This document shows, in pieces, positions 1 to 11,860 of a DNA stretch of 64,000 nucleotides (position 1 is the stretch's first letter; every line of letters begins with the position of its first letter). Made by a program: the position numbers and the translations under genes. The stretch lies in NCBI GenBank assembly GCA_950295325.1, contig OX485805.1, positions 11,966,501-12,030,500 on the forward strand. The letters are read 5' to 3'. The notes under the pieces are model-generated. The model ran no database searches. It saw only the letters and a program-made list of their open reading frames with translations, and was not told the DNA's origin. Source of the stretch: Polytrichum commune (Eukaryota > Streptophyta > Polytrichopsida > Polytrichales > Polytrichaceae).

Positions 1-59
1 TGACTCCGAGAACAGATACTGAAGAGACAATGTGTTCAAAGGAGACAAAGTGCTGAAAA

Positions 60-260
60 TCTGATAACCATTCTAGACTTGACAATCAACATAACTGACG
101 GGGACCGATATGAGCATTAAATGAGCAGAAGGATCTCCACTTTGGAAAATGAATGAGATATTCATAAAACTAGGAAAGAGGCTACGGCGTTGTTTTGGAC
201 TTGCTAACCATCTCGCACTAATCGCATGGTTCATATCCTCGGAGACGGCGGCGGGGTAGT
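60..260. repeat. Dispersed repeat A, copy 1
   Basis: Shares a degenerate motif series (gatattcat...agctct/actagg...aaa...ggcta...ttt...accatctcgtac...catatcct) with 10255-10445, 33215-33360 and 55835-55985. It lies in the MLO intron. No coding capacity; class unknown. Confidence 0.5.
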
Positions 261-302
261 CGGAAATAGTAACCACTGAAGACCCATTTACGCTATGTGC
301 AG

Positions 303-2428
303 ATGGGTAGCCACTACAAGAAGGCGATCTTCCAGGACAAGACGGCGCAAGCCATCCACGGGTGGCACAACAAAGCGAAGCAGAACAAGAAGAAGAAGGA
401 CAAGGTCGCGGGCGGTGACTCGGTGTCCGGGGGGAAGTCCATGTTGGAGAGTGTCAATGGCTTGTCCGGGGATGGGTCCAACCAAGGGTTCGAATTCTCG
501 TTGACAGCCAGCTCCCGCAACTTGTTGTCGCATCTGAAACTGAAGCGCGACGCGGATCCCAAGCAGCGAATGGAGCTGCTGGAGGCGGGCGAGGCCGGCA
601 GGAGTGACTCCGCGTGGGTCATGGACGATGGCTCCGCAAAGCACCGAGCTGATCAGTATGAAACAGGTGCCCGTTGCGAGACCTCTCCCAACTACACAAA
701 ATATGATGTTTAGTGTTTGATACACTAAATACGAACGCCTACACTAAATATCAATAACCCTATGAAAGTAAGTAACATTAAATGTAAACTCAAACACTAA
801 ATATCAACTATGGTAATATGTGGAAGTTACATGTTTGAATTTAGTGTTAGTAAGGATATGAAAATTAAGGATATAATACGGGAGGTGGCAGTAGGGAAGG
901 TAGCGGCACATTTATGTCTAACACTATTTGTCAAAGAATTGAAAATTAGTATTGAGCATGATAGGGTGGTAACAACACTAAATATAATCAAACACTAAAT
1001 ATCGTATTTTGTAAAGTGAAGCAGATGAAACCATGCGTTTAGTCTCAAATGATGAGCCTATGAGATTAAACATAGTCGCCCAAGGTTTTTAACTGCTTAA
1101 TTTACCATACACAAAGAGAGGTGTCGGGGTATTGAATACCGGCTTTCTAGCTTGTACTACACTTGGATGGGTGGGTCAAGCTAGCCTTGCATAGGCTGAT
1201 CCGGGATTTAGGACAACGGGTCCTATTTGTGTACCCTATTTTAGATCTTTACATTCTCTTAACATTTGAGAGGTGGAAAGTGGAAGTACCAAAAGTTTCA
1301 CCCAACTTTCAAAATAGACTCCGATACTCAACGAGCTAACAAGCTCTTGCTAGAAAGTTTTCTGAAAGAAGGATCACACCCATGGTTTTATCCCTCTTTA
1401 CGGGTAACTCTGTTATATTAAATAATGTAGCACCATGTGAACAAAGAAAGAAGGATGACTCCGATGTTGCCGCCGGCATGAATTGCGGTGTGGATTCATC
1501 GTGAAGTTCAAGTTATTCCAAGTTGATGTGTAATCGGGAAATTATACACCTCGAGAATGAGAGGCCATTGAAGATTATTACTACCTCCTTTTGAAACCCC
1601 TAGGTTCCCATGTAGTTGGTTGAATGTATCCAATTTACCCATATATCCCCACTATTATTAGGTGGACCGTAGGTGGTGAGTGTGAGTAGTATTCCGGCCT
1701 CAGGCGGCTTAATCGCAGAGTTCATGTGGACAAAGTGAAATACAATATTTAGATATTGAAATGGTCAATAATAATTGTGAACAGATACGAATGGATATGA
1801 GAGGTTGAGTTTGAAAGTGTGACTAGTCCATATCACCATTTTGTTCCATAAGGTGACCCGACAAACATTTGAAGTGTCCTTAGGTTGTCCCCATAACCAT
1901 TTCTACTCCAGAGTTTTACCTAAGACGGGCCATGAGCTATTGGAGAGGTTGAGCCACAACCAAACATCTCATATGTGTGTGTCTTCCTCCTCACCTCCAC
2001 TCTTCTATAATTCTTGCCATGCCTTATCTATTGAGAGTGGGAGGTATCCCACTGTATGTTGTTCCGTTTATCACTAGTTAGCTCCATTTACATGGAACCT
2101 TTACATGTAACACCCTCTGTAGCTACAACTGAGTACAATTTCCTTGAACCTATAACCTAAGTTCCTTGATGTGTTTGTTGGTCTGCACCTTCCATTGATT
2201 TTGTGATTTACTTATTTAAGTTATTTTTTCTTTCTTCCAGCTGAGGTGTACGCATTCGAGGTGCCAGATCCCACAGGCTCCATAGCCGCAGCGCAGAATT
2301 TGACACAGCCGCCAGGATCCCAGGGCAGTTGGCTGCGAGTCCAAAAACTTGTGCTGAACCCAAAAGATAACCGAGGAGGCTGGGAATCGAGTGGTGAGCA
2401 TGAGAATCCCAGTGACGGCTTTCTGTGA
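303..2428 (+). CDS. MLO-like membrane protein, last two exons only (5' part outside window)
   Basis: Exons at 303-666 and 2241-2428 are in compatible phase (0 in, 1 at the junction) and give 183 residues plus a TGA stop. The first exon opens right after an AG acceptor with MGSHYKKAIF, then a basic, Trp-containing helix rich in Lys. This matches the stretch after the last membrane helix of plant MLO proteins, where the calmodulin-binding region lies. The rest is a low-complexity cytosolic tail, as is usual for the family. MLO proteins are seven-helix plasma-membrane proteins involved in powdery-mildew susceptibility and in pollen-tube or root responses. All seven helices would be encoded upstream of base 1. 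The 1.57 kb intron holds nothing recognisable. A truncated pseudogene cannot be excluded, but both exons are open and spliceable. Confidence 0.72.
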
Positions 2429-2649
2429 TGATCAGCAACTCACAAATTTTGTAAGATCGAGCTGGACTTTGGAATGGTCGCAGAACTCTGAATCATTGAA
2501 TCGTTTCACCGTGCATCTGCCCCCGATTCCTAATTTGATGAATGGGGATCATGGTGTGGCAAATTGCCCCCCCAGCTGGGGCAATTATATTGTGTGGATG
2601 ATGCATTCAAAGCCACAGTTTCGTGGCAAATCCTTTGCCACATTGTCTA

Positions 2650-3035
2650 AAAAATGGCGAAACTCAACAGGTTCTGCTCTGTGCGCAGAAGAATGTATAG
2701 GTAGCCAGGTCTAGCATGAGTTAAAGGTATGGTTTGGAGCCTTCAATTAAATCTATCTGCGCCTCATCTCAGAAGTTCATTTTTTTAGGGGTGTTTTGGC
2801 CCAAGTCAAATGGCTCCACTTTGTTCCACCAGAATTACATACATACATTGTCCCTCCAGGGGGTATTAACACATTCAAAGGCTGGGTTTACTTGCGAACG
2901 CTTTGCTACTTTGGGTAATGCTTTGCCATAATATGTGCCTCTGCTAATTTGTGTAATACGGGCTGCTGTTTACGCAGAGGAACGTATATTAGGCAGGCTA
3001 GCTAGGATATAGCATTTGGAGCCTTTCATTCCGAA
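2650..3035. repeat. Imperfect local duplication downstream of MLO
   Basis: About 90 bases at 2660-2750 (ttctgctctgtgcgcagaag, then taggtagccaggtctagc, then ggagccttcaatt) recur in diverged form at 2945-3035. The stretch 2429-3290 otherwise shows no gene. Confidence 0.4.
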
Positions 3036-3294
3036 GCGTTCCCAAACTCTGGAACCAATTGGGTTAGTTGGAGTGGAGATGTGGAGTTTGGATGGGTTCT
3101 GCAAATCAATCTATGTATTTCGACCAATGAATTTGAAATAAAATGAAATTGATATTGAACTCCGGCTTATGGTACTTCAGGATGGTGCCAAACTGGCTAT
3201 AAGTCTCAGTACTGCTATAAATCAAACCAGCTATAAGTCTAAGTTGAAGAACATGTCTCCTAGATGGCAGTCAAGTTCATATAAGATCCAATCA

Positions 3295-3515
3295 GTGCCC
3301 GGGAAGGTTTTGGGCATATATAGTCGGTCAAGATCATAGTGAATCTAAATCAACCCGGTTGCATGTTGACATCTTCCGGTTTCGCTTTATGCATGAGGTA
3401 TATTCCACAGACTATTCTAAAATGATCGGTAATTCTCCTCTCAAGTTTCCAACTTCAACCGGTTACTTCTCGAACTCAACCGGTTCATCTGTAACTAACC
3501 GCCAGTTCTCCCCGG
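3295..3515 (+). repeat. Dispersed repeat C, copy 1
   Basis: Contains spaced aaccggttacttctc / caaccggttcatctgtaact motifs that also occur at 18895-19115 (plus) and 23345-23565 (minus), with a partial copy at 63885-64000. No termini or coding region found. From 3515 to 4480 I see no gene. Confidence 0.55.
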
Positions 3516-4487
3516 ACTATGGATCCAAGTGCCTTCATGAAACTTATGATACAAAAGTTAACTTTTGACCAAAGTAGGGCCTCCACTTAGTTTTACCAAC
3601 ATTTGGTGTTCTGGTACAACTTGAGAACCTGTCAATGAATTTCCAGTGATTTCAATGCATGCCAAATGGCATGAGGTGCAAATTCACTAACTGGTTTTAA
3701 ATGCATCTGTACTTCGGCCAAGACACTTTGGCTAAGGATTTGCAAATACAATACGTCAATGACCTAAATGTAAGCCATTGGACACAAGGGTCGCATGTAA
3801 CTTGTGGCACAATTATGAGATGTCAGGCAATATCAATAGCACTTCATCCCAAGCAAAAGGTGGGGGGTGACCAAGATGGGTAAGAAGCCCCTATGTGACC
3901 ACAACCACAATGAGTCACAAGAGCTTTTCCACTAAGAATTTCCATAACTACTGAGATGTGATCCCAACTTTTTGGCTTCCAGATCCACTTTGATTTCCTT
4001 AGCCGACCAGATAATCGGATTACTCCAAGTACTCACACGTGCTAAAAATATCCAGAATAGGTCCGGTTTACCATACATGTTGATTTTGTGCCCAATTTCA
4101 TATCTTCAACAGATAAAGAGTCGTTGCTACATTTCAATAGAATCTCATCTTCTGGATATTTTGAGATATGTCTTAAAGACGATGGGATATCAAGGAGCAT
4201 GTAAATGTACCACACAAAACACAGCTCATACCATGATGAATGGTACCTTCGATCAGAAATGAATTGTAAGCTTCGTCTGCGCTCTTGCACTTTTGCAAAG
4301 GTGGCCCAAGACCTAAAAATAATGTACAGTCATTCCTTAACGCTACCACTAAAGGTGTGTGTCCAAAACCCAAAAAGAAGGTTGGCAAGGTGGATATCAG
4401 ATAAGAAGCAATTGTGAGTCTGGGCATCAAGCATCAAACTTACAGCCCTTTGGGCCACAACCATCCAACTTATCCCTCCACCAAGAG

Positions 4488-7400
4488 TTACTTGGAAAGC
4501 CTTCTCAGAGACAAAACATCTTCCAAAGAGTTCAAACGTTGCACTTGTCGCTCCAATTCAGCCATGACTGCAGGTTGCTCCTTCTTACGCTGCTTGCTAA
4601 TGGTTTGAGTGGACATAACTCCAACCTTTTCAAATGCCACCTGCACACACCCACATGATTATGTAGGTTAGAAGTAGAGCCTTTGAGCTCTCAGATATGT
4701 GAACAATCATGCTGGTTGGATTACAATCATAGACAATTATGGTCGTTGGATCGGATCAGAAACTGTCTCATCCAGTTAGATATGACAAATCACAAGAACT
4801 GTCATTTCAAGTTTCAGAATCACTGTTGAGATACACTAGTTATAAGAGGTCAATGTGAGAATTATTTTTCTCATTAAGCAATCACAGACCCTACCAATTG
4901 TGTTCAGCCTAGAATGGTGTCTACATTTGAGCATGTAGTCCAATCTCATTGTAACACATATCTTTTGGTGTCTGTTCTTATCTGCTAGCCTTATCATGTA
5001 CCACTCAAATATCGAACCTCACGATTCTGTTCAATCTAAAGTAATGTCTACATGTGAGTCCCATAGTCCCACATATCTTTTAGTGTCTGTATTTATTTAC
5101 AACGTTGTTATATATCACTCAAATATAGGTATCCTATTAGGAAGAGTGACCACAGAAGGCCCATAGACCTTGGGCTGATTCACTCCAAAACGTCCAATGG
5201 CATTCTCCATAACAAGCATGGGGGCCTACAAGGTCGAGACAGAGGGTACCTTCAAGAGCTCCTCCGGATCATAGAAACAATGTGTAGCTTCCTGTAGGAT
5301 TTTAATTGCTTCACCGACATGTCTTGCAAGAACCAACTCTTCTTCCTTTATCTGCCATCCATATGCAAACTGGATAAGAACTCACAAACCTTCGGAGAAA
5401 ACATCCATAGGAACATTGGCATAGATCGGACCTCAAGATCTTAGAAGCAAATCTTTGAAGATCAGTAAGCGAGTCATGTATTTTTTTGGGTATAATATTG
5501 GTATAATCACGACCATTCCCACAGCTATGACAGATTTCCATTTTATATCTCAATCAGCTCATGCCTGCCACTCCCAAGGGATAAGGAGCAACTCCTTGTA
5601 CCTTGAAAACTGCCAAGGCAACTCTGAATAGAATGTTAGCACCTTCGTTGAATAATACATCCCACACCCGCATGGTTGTCTGCATCAATTTACACCGTGA
5701 ACAGTTCAGTACCCAAAGTTGGTACAGGAATATGTATATCTGCTGATTGCAAGTGAAGCAAGAATGGACTCTTAGACTATAATCTTTGTTGACACGCCAC
5801 TACCGACTTCCTACATCATACAACTGCAGGACTAGTGATAGGAACAAAGAAATGCAATGTAGAAGGAACAAAATAGAGGACTCACTTCAGCTGGCAAGCT
5901 CTTGGCAAACAAGCATAGAAACCACTCAGTTGTAACTAGTGAAACATCAAAATCAATATCGCCAAAGTGTGCTGCAAGCCTGCAACATAACAGAAATACT
6001 GTCAAAACGCACTCCTCAACATTTTCACCTTCCTGAAGTTAAATTCAGCTTTATTAAGTGTTATTCAAGTATCAGCGTTTAATTCGCAGATTGATAAATA
6101 TAGAAGAGGGCTGATGCATAGAGTATGAAAAAAGAAATTAATTCAAGGGCTTAGTAATGCAGAACCTTGGGCATTTCTTCTTGAATAGATCCTTAAAGAC
6201 TCTTTGCTCCACATGGCAACCATACAAATTCTCAGAGTAACTATCGTGGAACAAAATATTCTCAAGCAAGACTGCTAGCATCCAGAAAGCCTCCTCCTCT
6301 GTTTTCATAACCAAAAGCAGCAGAGCAGCCACATAGTTCATGCCCTGTAAACACCCATCTCCGTGCCACCTCAGAACCTTGGAAGTTGGATTCCCACAAG
6401 AACCGTGTACTACGTATGATGTCCAGCTACACAGAAGTAACAAATTGAGGCAAACAAGGGCGGAGTGCACTTACTTGGCAGTAGCCTACACGAGAGTCAC
6501 GAAATGAATAACCTATAAGAATTCGGCGGAGAGCTGTTTGGCCTTCTGATGAGTCAATTACAGGGTGACCTGGAAATGTGCGACCCAAGTCCTGCAAAAC
6601 AAATGGTACAAGGTTGATGGTTTATGCCAGAAACAGAATGAGAGTGGAGAATGCAATGCTTCGTCCTTCACTACAGATTGACTGGACACCGAATGGACGT
6701 TGAGGATACAGAGCTGCCTCCTTTGCTACAGATTAGCTTGAAACAGAATAAAAGGCGTAAAAAGCAACGCATCCTCCTTTACTACGATTGGCCGGAAACA
6801 GAATGAAAATCGAGAAAATGCAGAGATTCCTTCTTTGCTACAGATTGGCCGGAAACAAAGTGAAAGTCGAGAATGCAATGCCTCCTCCTTTGCTACAAAT
6901 TGCCTAAAACCAGAATGAAGGTCGAGAATGCAATCATCCTCTTTTGGTACAAATTGCCTGGAGACAGAATTAAAGTCGAGAATGCAATCCTTCCTCCTTT
7001 GCTACAGATTGGCTCGAAACAAAATCAAGGTGGAGAATGCTATGATTCCTCCTGCGGTACAGATTGGCTGGAGAATGCAATCATCCTCTTTTTTTGGGTA
7101 CAGATTGGCTAGAAACAGAATAAAAGTCGAGGACGCAATCCTCCTCTTTAGCTACAGATTGACTGGAAACAGAATCAAAGTGGAGAAATGCAATGGTTCC
7201 TCCTTTGCTACAGATTGGCTAGAAACAAAATGAATGGCGAGAATGCAAAGCTTGCTACAGATTGGGAAAGTAGAAAGGAAGAAATCCAAGGTTCCCACCT
7301 TGCGAGACAGAAATTTGAAGGATAAGAAACAGGAAGAGTTGTTACATGGTCAATCTGTCGCGTAGCAGGAGTTTCCTTCCCCTGCACCGCTTCAATCAGA

Positions 7401-7819
7401 TCCTGGTAATAACTATCCGGGACAGTAGATCGTTTCTTGATGGCACCTGAAACAGCGCGCCACACCCGAGGCCTCAGAGCGGGCGGAATGCCCTTCCTGA
7501 TCAGCTTCTTCAGCTGCCCGGAGCCCGTGAAATTGGACAAGGAAAGGTGCGACACAATGTTGCTCTCGGATAAAGAGGAAATGTCCGGCTGCAAGTACCA
7601 TCCCGCCCCCTTGTTCGCCTCCGCATCCCACCACACCCGCCCTTGCTCCTTGACCCTTTCCTTGACCTGATTCAAAACTCCCGCGTCTTCTTTGGAAACC
7701 TCCACCTCGAACGAATACAGGTCGATAACCTTCACCTTCACAACCTTCCGTGGCCTAGCACTCGAAGAACCTCCGGAAGATAAGGATCGGGAGGGCGCCA
7801 CCCTCGCACCGTTTTGCAT
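4488..7819 (-). CDS. TBC-domain Rab GTPase-activating protein, 7 exons, complete
   Basis: Exons (minus strand): 7819-7346, 6591-6475, 6344-6166, 5979-5886, 5679-5602, 5351-5250 and 4640-4488, joining in phase to 398 residues. All introns are GT-AG. The TBC domain begins near residue 105 (LIRKGIPPALRPRVWRAVSG). The IxxDxxR arginine-finger motif (IDHDLGR) spans the exon 1/2 junction, and the glutamine-finger motif VGYCQGMN spans exons 2/3, so both catalytic residues of dual-finger RabGAPs are present. Exon 5 carries RVWDVLFNEG, typical of the C-terminal TBC helices. Exon 7 gives a basic, coiled-coil-like tail (ISKQRKKEQPAVMAELERQ). The protein would speed GTP hydrolysis on a Rab in membrane traffic; which Rab cannot be told. 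The start is the first ATG in frame upstream of the conserved region. Intron 1 carries a minisatellite and intron 6 a dispersed repeat. Confidence 0.88.
4740..5145 (-). repeat. Dispersed repeat B, copy 1, in last TBC intron
   Basis: The reverse complement starts ggtcactcttcctaatagga, then cacctatatttgagtgatat-type sequence. It aligns by eye with 10490-10800 on the plus strand over about 300 bases, and partly with 9815-9900 and 23100-23300. It fills most of the intron between TBC exons 6 and 7. Confidence 0.6.
6625..7268. repeat. Minisatellite in TBC intron 1, about 57-bp unit x 11
   Basis: Units follow the pattern attggc(t/c)(g/a)gaaacagaat, aaagtcgagaatgcaat, cctcctttgctac. About eleven diverged copies lie head to tail between TBC exons 1 and 2. 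Some units are shortened, for example near 7060-7110. Open frames reading through it on the plus strand are a by-product of the repeat. Confidence 0.9.
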
Positions 7820-7898
7820 TGTTATCCCTACTTGACACCTATATCCTATTTTAAACCAATATGCTCTCCAAAGCTACCGGAAGGACGCGCCCTACTCC

Positions 7899-8272
7899 TG
7901 CTGAGCAATGCCTCTAATTGTTGATGAACATTGTGCCGCAGATTACACTACTACTACTACTGTTCGCAATAATCCTGGTCGAAATGTGACCTATGTCCTC
8001 ATCGCACTTGGTCTTCACCGCTATCCTCTCTTTCACAAAACCTTGAGCTGTTGTCCTGGCATCATCAACACCAATGTTGCAATCTTGCTGAGCAATGCTC
8101 TAATTGTTAAAACATTGTCCCGCAGGTTACACTGCTACCCTACTTCGCAATTCTGGGAGAAATGTGACCTATGTCCAAATTGCACTTGATCACCACTGTC
8201 CTCTTTCACAAAACCGTAAGCTGCTTACCGACACCATTGCCTTCGGATCATCAACAACAATCTTACAATCTT
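7899..8272. repeat. Tandem duplication, about 187-bp unit x 2, upstream of TBC
   Basis: Copy 1 at 7899-8086 and copy 2 at 8087-8272. Both start gctgagcaatg and contain gaaatgtgacctatgtcc and tctttcacaaaacc. This is the 5' flank of the TBC gene. From 8273 to 8840 I found no recognisable gene; a 62-codon minus-strand ORF (8731-8543) resembles nothing I know. Confidence 0.8.
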
Positions 8273-8842
8273 GGAAACATAGGAAGCGCTGCGGCCCCGT
8301 GCTTGCATTGTGGCGATTCAGTTTTCTCCTCTGAACCTACTCAATTTCCCCGAACTAAATCAAATGGCCTTCGTCAGCGCCTGATCTTCAGCTTCCAGCT
8401 GGAAACATTGACATCACGGATCTCGCGACTTAGACCTAACCTCTCCTTCAATTGTAGAAATTCAACTGCTACAGCAGCAGCGGGTACTATATTCCTCGAT
8501 TCCTTCAAGACTCACGACCACCCCTCGCACTCTCACTCTTCCTCAAACCGAATCATCATCGTGAAATAAGTAAGTACTTTCGACCAGCTCCTCAACATTC
8601 AAGCGCAGATCCTGAGAAGTAGGCAGCGAAAATGCGTCCACGAAATCAAGGAAAAGTACCTCCCGCAGTACAGCGACTTTCGAACTGGCCCGCCTGATCA
8701 AAGCCGAAGGAACCAGAAAGACACACTTCATACACCGCTAAAGAAGAAGAAGAAGAAGCGAGAATCTGGCTCAACAACCCGCTTTCGGATTACAAGCTCT
8801 CAAATCACTAAGAGCTTCGAAACAAGATGCGATGGTAACACA

Positions 8843-9180
8843 GGAAGTTGAAAGTCGCCATAGCGGCCAAGAGAAAGAAGAAGAGAATGTTAAGCGTGTA
8901 AATTAATGAAAGGAGTAAGTTAACTTACATGTCGTCAAAAGCTACATCTATAGAGATAGTTGAAAGTCGCCATAGCAGGGAAGAAGAGAATATTTAGAAT
9001 GTAAATTGATCAAAGGAGTAAGTTTAACCGTTCATATATATAAAAGCTACACACTTAACAGAGGAAGTTCAAAGTCGCCATAAGAATGAAGAGGAAGAAA
9101 AGGAAGCCTAAGAGAATACCTATTGGGGTGTAAATTGGAAGGAGTAAGTGAAGTAAGGATGTAGTAAAAGCTAAGTTAGT
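8843..9180. repeat. Tandem repeat, about 110-bp unit x 3
   Basis: Three units begin near 8843, 8956 and 9063. Each has gaaagtcgccata, then a purine-rich gaagaagagaat block, then gtaaatt...aaaggagtaagtt and aaagctaca. Noncoding. Confidence 0.8.
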
Positions 9181-10254
9181 GCAACTCGCCTCGTCTTGCT
9201 TGCAGATCTGATGCCGGGGAATGAGGGCGAGTAACTCTCAGAATGGCATGAATCATGGTGCGGTGACATTGATCAGTTGTGTGAATTGCAGATGTGAGGC
9301 TTGATTACAGCGGATACTTCACCACATCCCGCCGGGTGGTAACTTAAACTTAGCACTGGTTTCCGGGCCAGGTTGTAAGTAATGTCTCCCACATGAGACC
9401 TTCCCTTCCTCGGACCTCCTCCTCTTCCTCCCTGCACACAAGTGAACTTAGCGCCGGCGATTCCACGAATCTATTTCCTCATTTGCTAAAGATCTGAAGC
9501 ACCAAAGCCATCAAGCTACATAGCTTTCAACTTGCAGACTCGCAGCTTAACCTATCAAATAGAATAACTTATGTGATCTCGAGCAGAATATGGTGAAGTT
9601 ATGATGATCGATGCAGCAGTCGTAGATCAAGTGACACACTTATGACTCGTCATTGATGCAGAAATTAAAGAGGATGGGTGCCCGAACTTCGAGGTTGCAT
9701 TGGAATTTGAGGTAGATGAACAACTCAGATAAGATTCTGACATATTATGCAACATAAGGTAGAAGTGCCTAAGTAGAAGGTTTTGTGGGCCTTAAGGCAG
9801 ATAGCTCTTAATCGATTACTTTTCTTATTAGGACACCAATATTTGAATTGTGATATACCTGGATTAAGAAATTTAATGAGTGTTTGGAATCAGAGAACTC
9901 CAAAGATAGAATTGGGTCACACAACCCAAGAAAGAATGGCTAGACAATCCATGAAGGAATTGTGCACAGGAGTTAGACAGCTCCCAATGAAAGATCTTTG
10001 TGTCGGAGTTAGACAACTCCAATTGGATTCATATATTCATAGAGAGTTGTCTATCTCCAATCAATAACAATTTCAGGTCACACAACCCAAGAAAGAATGG
10101 TTAGCCTTTCTTTCTTATAATAATCAAATATTAGATTGCTTACTCCATGTATATCACATGAGTGGTATGTGGTTAGGTGTGCCTCCAAGAACAAATACCA
10201 AAAAGACATTTGGTTAAGAGAGTGTGGACTACATATTCAAAATATGATAATTAT

Positions 10255-10445
10255 TATAGGTTCAATATTCAACATAATGGGACATAGGGGAGGTACCCAT
10301 ATGAACATTTAATGAGCACACAAATCTTCGCTTTAATAATGATCAAGATATTCATATGAGCTCTAAAAATTATGATAAAAGTGGCTACATATTTAGATTT
10401 ATTGACCACCTCATACCAATCATGTGTTTCATATCCTTAGAGAAG
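10255..10445. repeat. Dispersed repeat A, copy 2
   Basis: Matches copies near 60, 33215 and 55835: aagatattcatatgagctct, then gtggctac, then accacctcataccaatcatg, then catatcctta. Confidence 0.55.
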
Positions 10446-10489
10446 TGGATTAATTTTATATTTAATTTTTATAAATAAATAAATAAATC

Positions 10490-10800
10490 TAAGGGTCACT
10501 CTTCTTAATTGGACACCTATATTTGAGTGATATATGACCAAGTTTTGTAATTTGCAATGAACACCCAAAAGACACGCGTTACAATGTGATTGGACTATGT
10601 GCTCGAAGTATAGACATCATTCTAAGTTCAATTCTTCACATAGTTGGGAGGGTTTATGTGACCACTCAAAGAGAAGTGAATCTTCATTTTGACCTCTTAT
10701 ATGTTTTACATCTCAACTCTGACTCTTAAACTTGAAATGACATTGTGTATGATTTGCAAATACTAAGCAGATAGTACAGTTCCTGATCAAGGGAGATATT
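10490..10800 (+). repeat. Dispersed repeat B, copy 2
   Basis: Plus-strand counterpart of the copy in the TBC intron (ggtcactcttcttaattgga, cacctatatttgagtgatat, acccaaaagacacg, aatgtgattggac). Confidence 0.6.
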
Positions 10801-11228
10801 CTAGTTTCTCACCGAGAATGATTTGTCCCTTTGAAAAGTATGCTTGGTAAAGCTGCTTAGTCTGGAAATAGCCAGAACCCCAGCCGTCTGATCCTATCTA
10901 CACTAAAATCGGTATAGCATGAAATTAAAATCGGCATGATGCAGTTGTTGTAACTTGCTATAAAAACGTTAAATTATACAAGTTCCATCTATGTTCAGTA
11001 AAGTGCACACTATCTATTTGTGTTGTACTAGCAGATGTCTGCATTGTGTTGTAGCAGTGTACTACTCCAAATGGCAACCCACATATTACACATGTCTTGC
11101 ACTCCACACCATTTCCTCAAACCAAAGATGTGGTTCATACATTTTTTAGTGTTATCTGTCATCCATCAATGGTATCCCTCCGCGAAAGGATAGTGGACAG
11201 TCTGAATGCATTTCCGAATTCAATCCAG

Positions 11229-11582
11229 TCAATGAATTTGATTAGAGTTCACTGTGTTTGTACCATGAAACAACACTCGTCCTTGCCCTTGTTGGAAGTC
11301 ATTTGGACTGTTAAAATTGTTGATTCTTTTAATTTTAGAGAAAAATTTCAACAACCATGATTCATCAATTCTGTCCCAATTCATGCCTAATACATCCTCT
11401 ACATTGTTCAGTAGTAGGTCCCCTAAGAAACGCCCGGCCCTGCCTGTAAAGGAGATGCACTCTTTTCTAATGCACATTTCAAAGCAAAATGGAAAGTCAT
11501 TGAAAATGTCCAAAAGCTTTAAATCCACTTCATGTGACCCTTTCAAGTCGCCCATTATTGGCATCAACATACATAGCCACAA
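11229..11582 (-). CDS. Unrecognised 117-codon ORF
   Basis: Open frame with a protein-like composition (for example LLNNVEDVLGMNWDRIDESW). It shows no family I recognise and no obvious splice partners. It lies just 3' of MTV1 copy A. It may be a relic exon of an unknown element or chance. Confidence 0.15.
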   Translation of the reverse strand: MWLCMLMPIMGDLKGSHEVDLKLLDIFNDFPFCFEMCIRKECISFTGRAGRFLGDLLLNNVEDVLGMNWDRIDESWLLKFFSKIKRINNFNSPNDFQQGQGRVLFHGTNTVNSNQIH

Positions 11583-11860
11583 GCTTCAAGCCAAGTACAA
11601 CCTCTTCACGGAAATAAGTACCTACTTATGAATGCCCAAGGCAGGAGCATCATGATACAGAATTGTCAGTAACTACAAAATTACTTGAATATGAAAAGAA
11701 CAAGGTCCATATCTATATTGATATATATACGTACAACCATGAGAGAACTTCTGTTATGATGACATACAAAGGAGGCCTTAAACCAGCCCTGCAGGGTCAA
11801 TGCAGTGATCAGCTTCCCACCTAAATGGTGGAACTGCATGGTACTTGCAATTGAGCAACA

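Larger units (their letters stand above)
9200..11228. other. Intergenic, repeat-derived, no gene seen
   Basis: Holds dispersed repeat B fragments (9815-9900, 10490-10800), repeat A (10255-10445) and a short tandem repeat around gttagacagctccaat at 9965-10030. No supported coding exon. Confidence 0.5.

Noticed and set aside
6873-7233. Overlapping plus-strand ORFs of 79 and 101 codons
   Set aside because: They only read through the intronic minisatellite; the repeated peptide is a by-product of the repeat unit.
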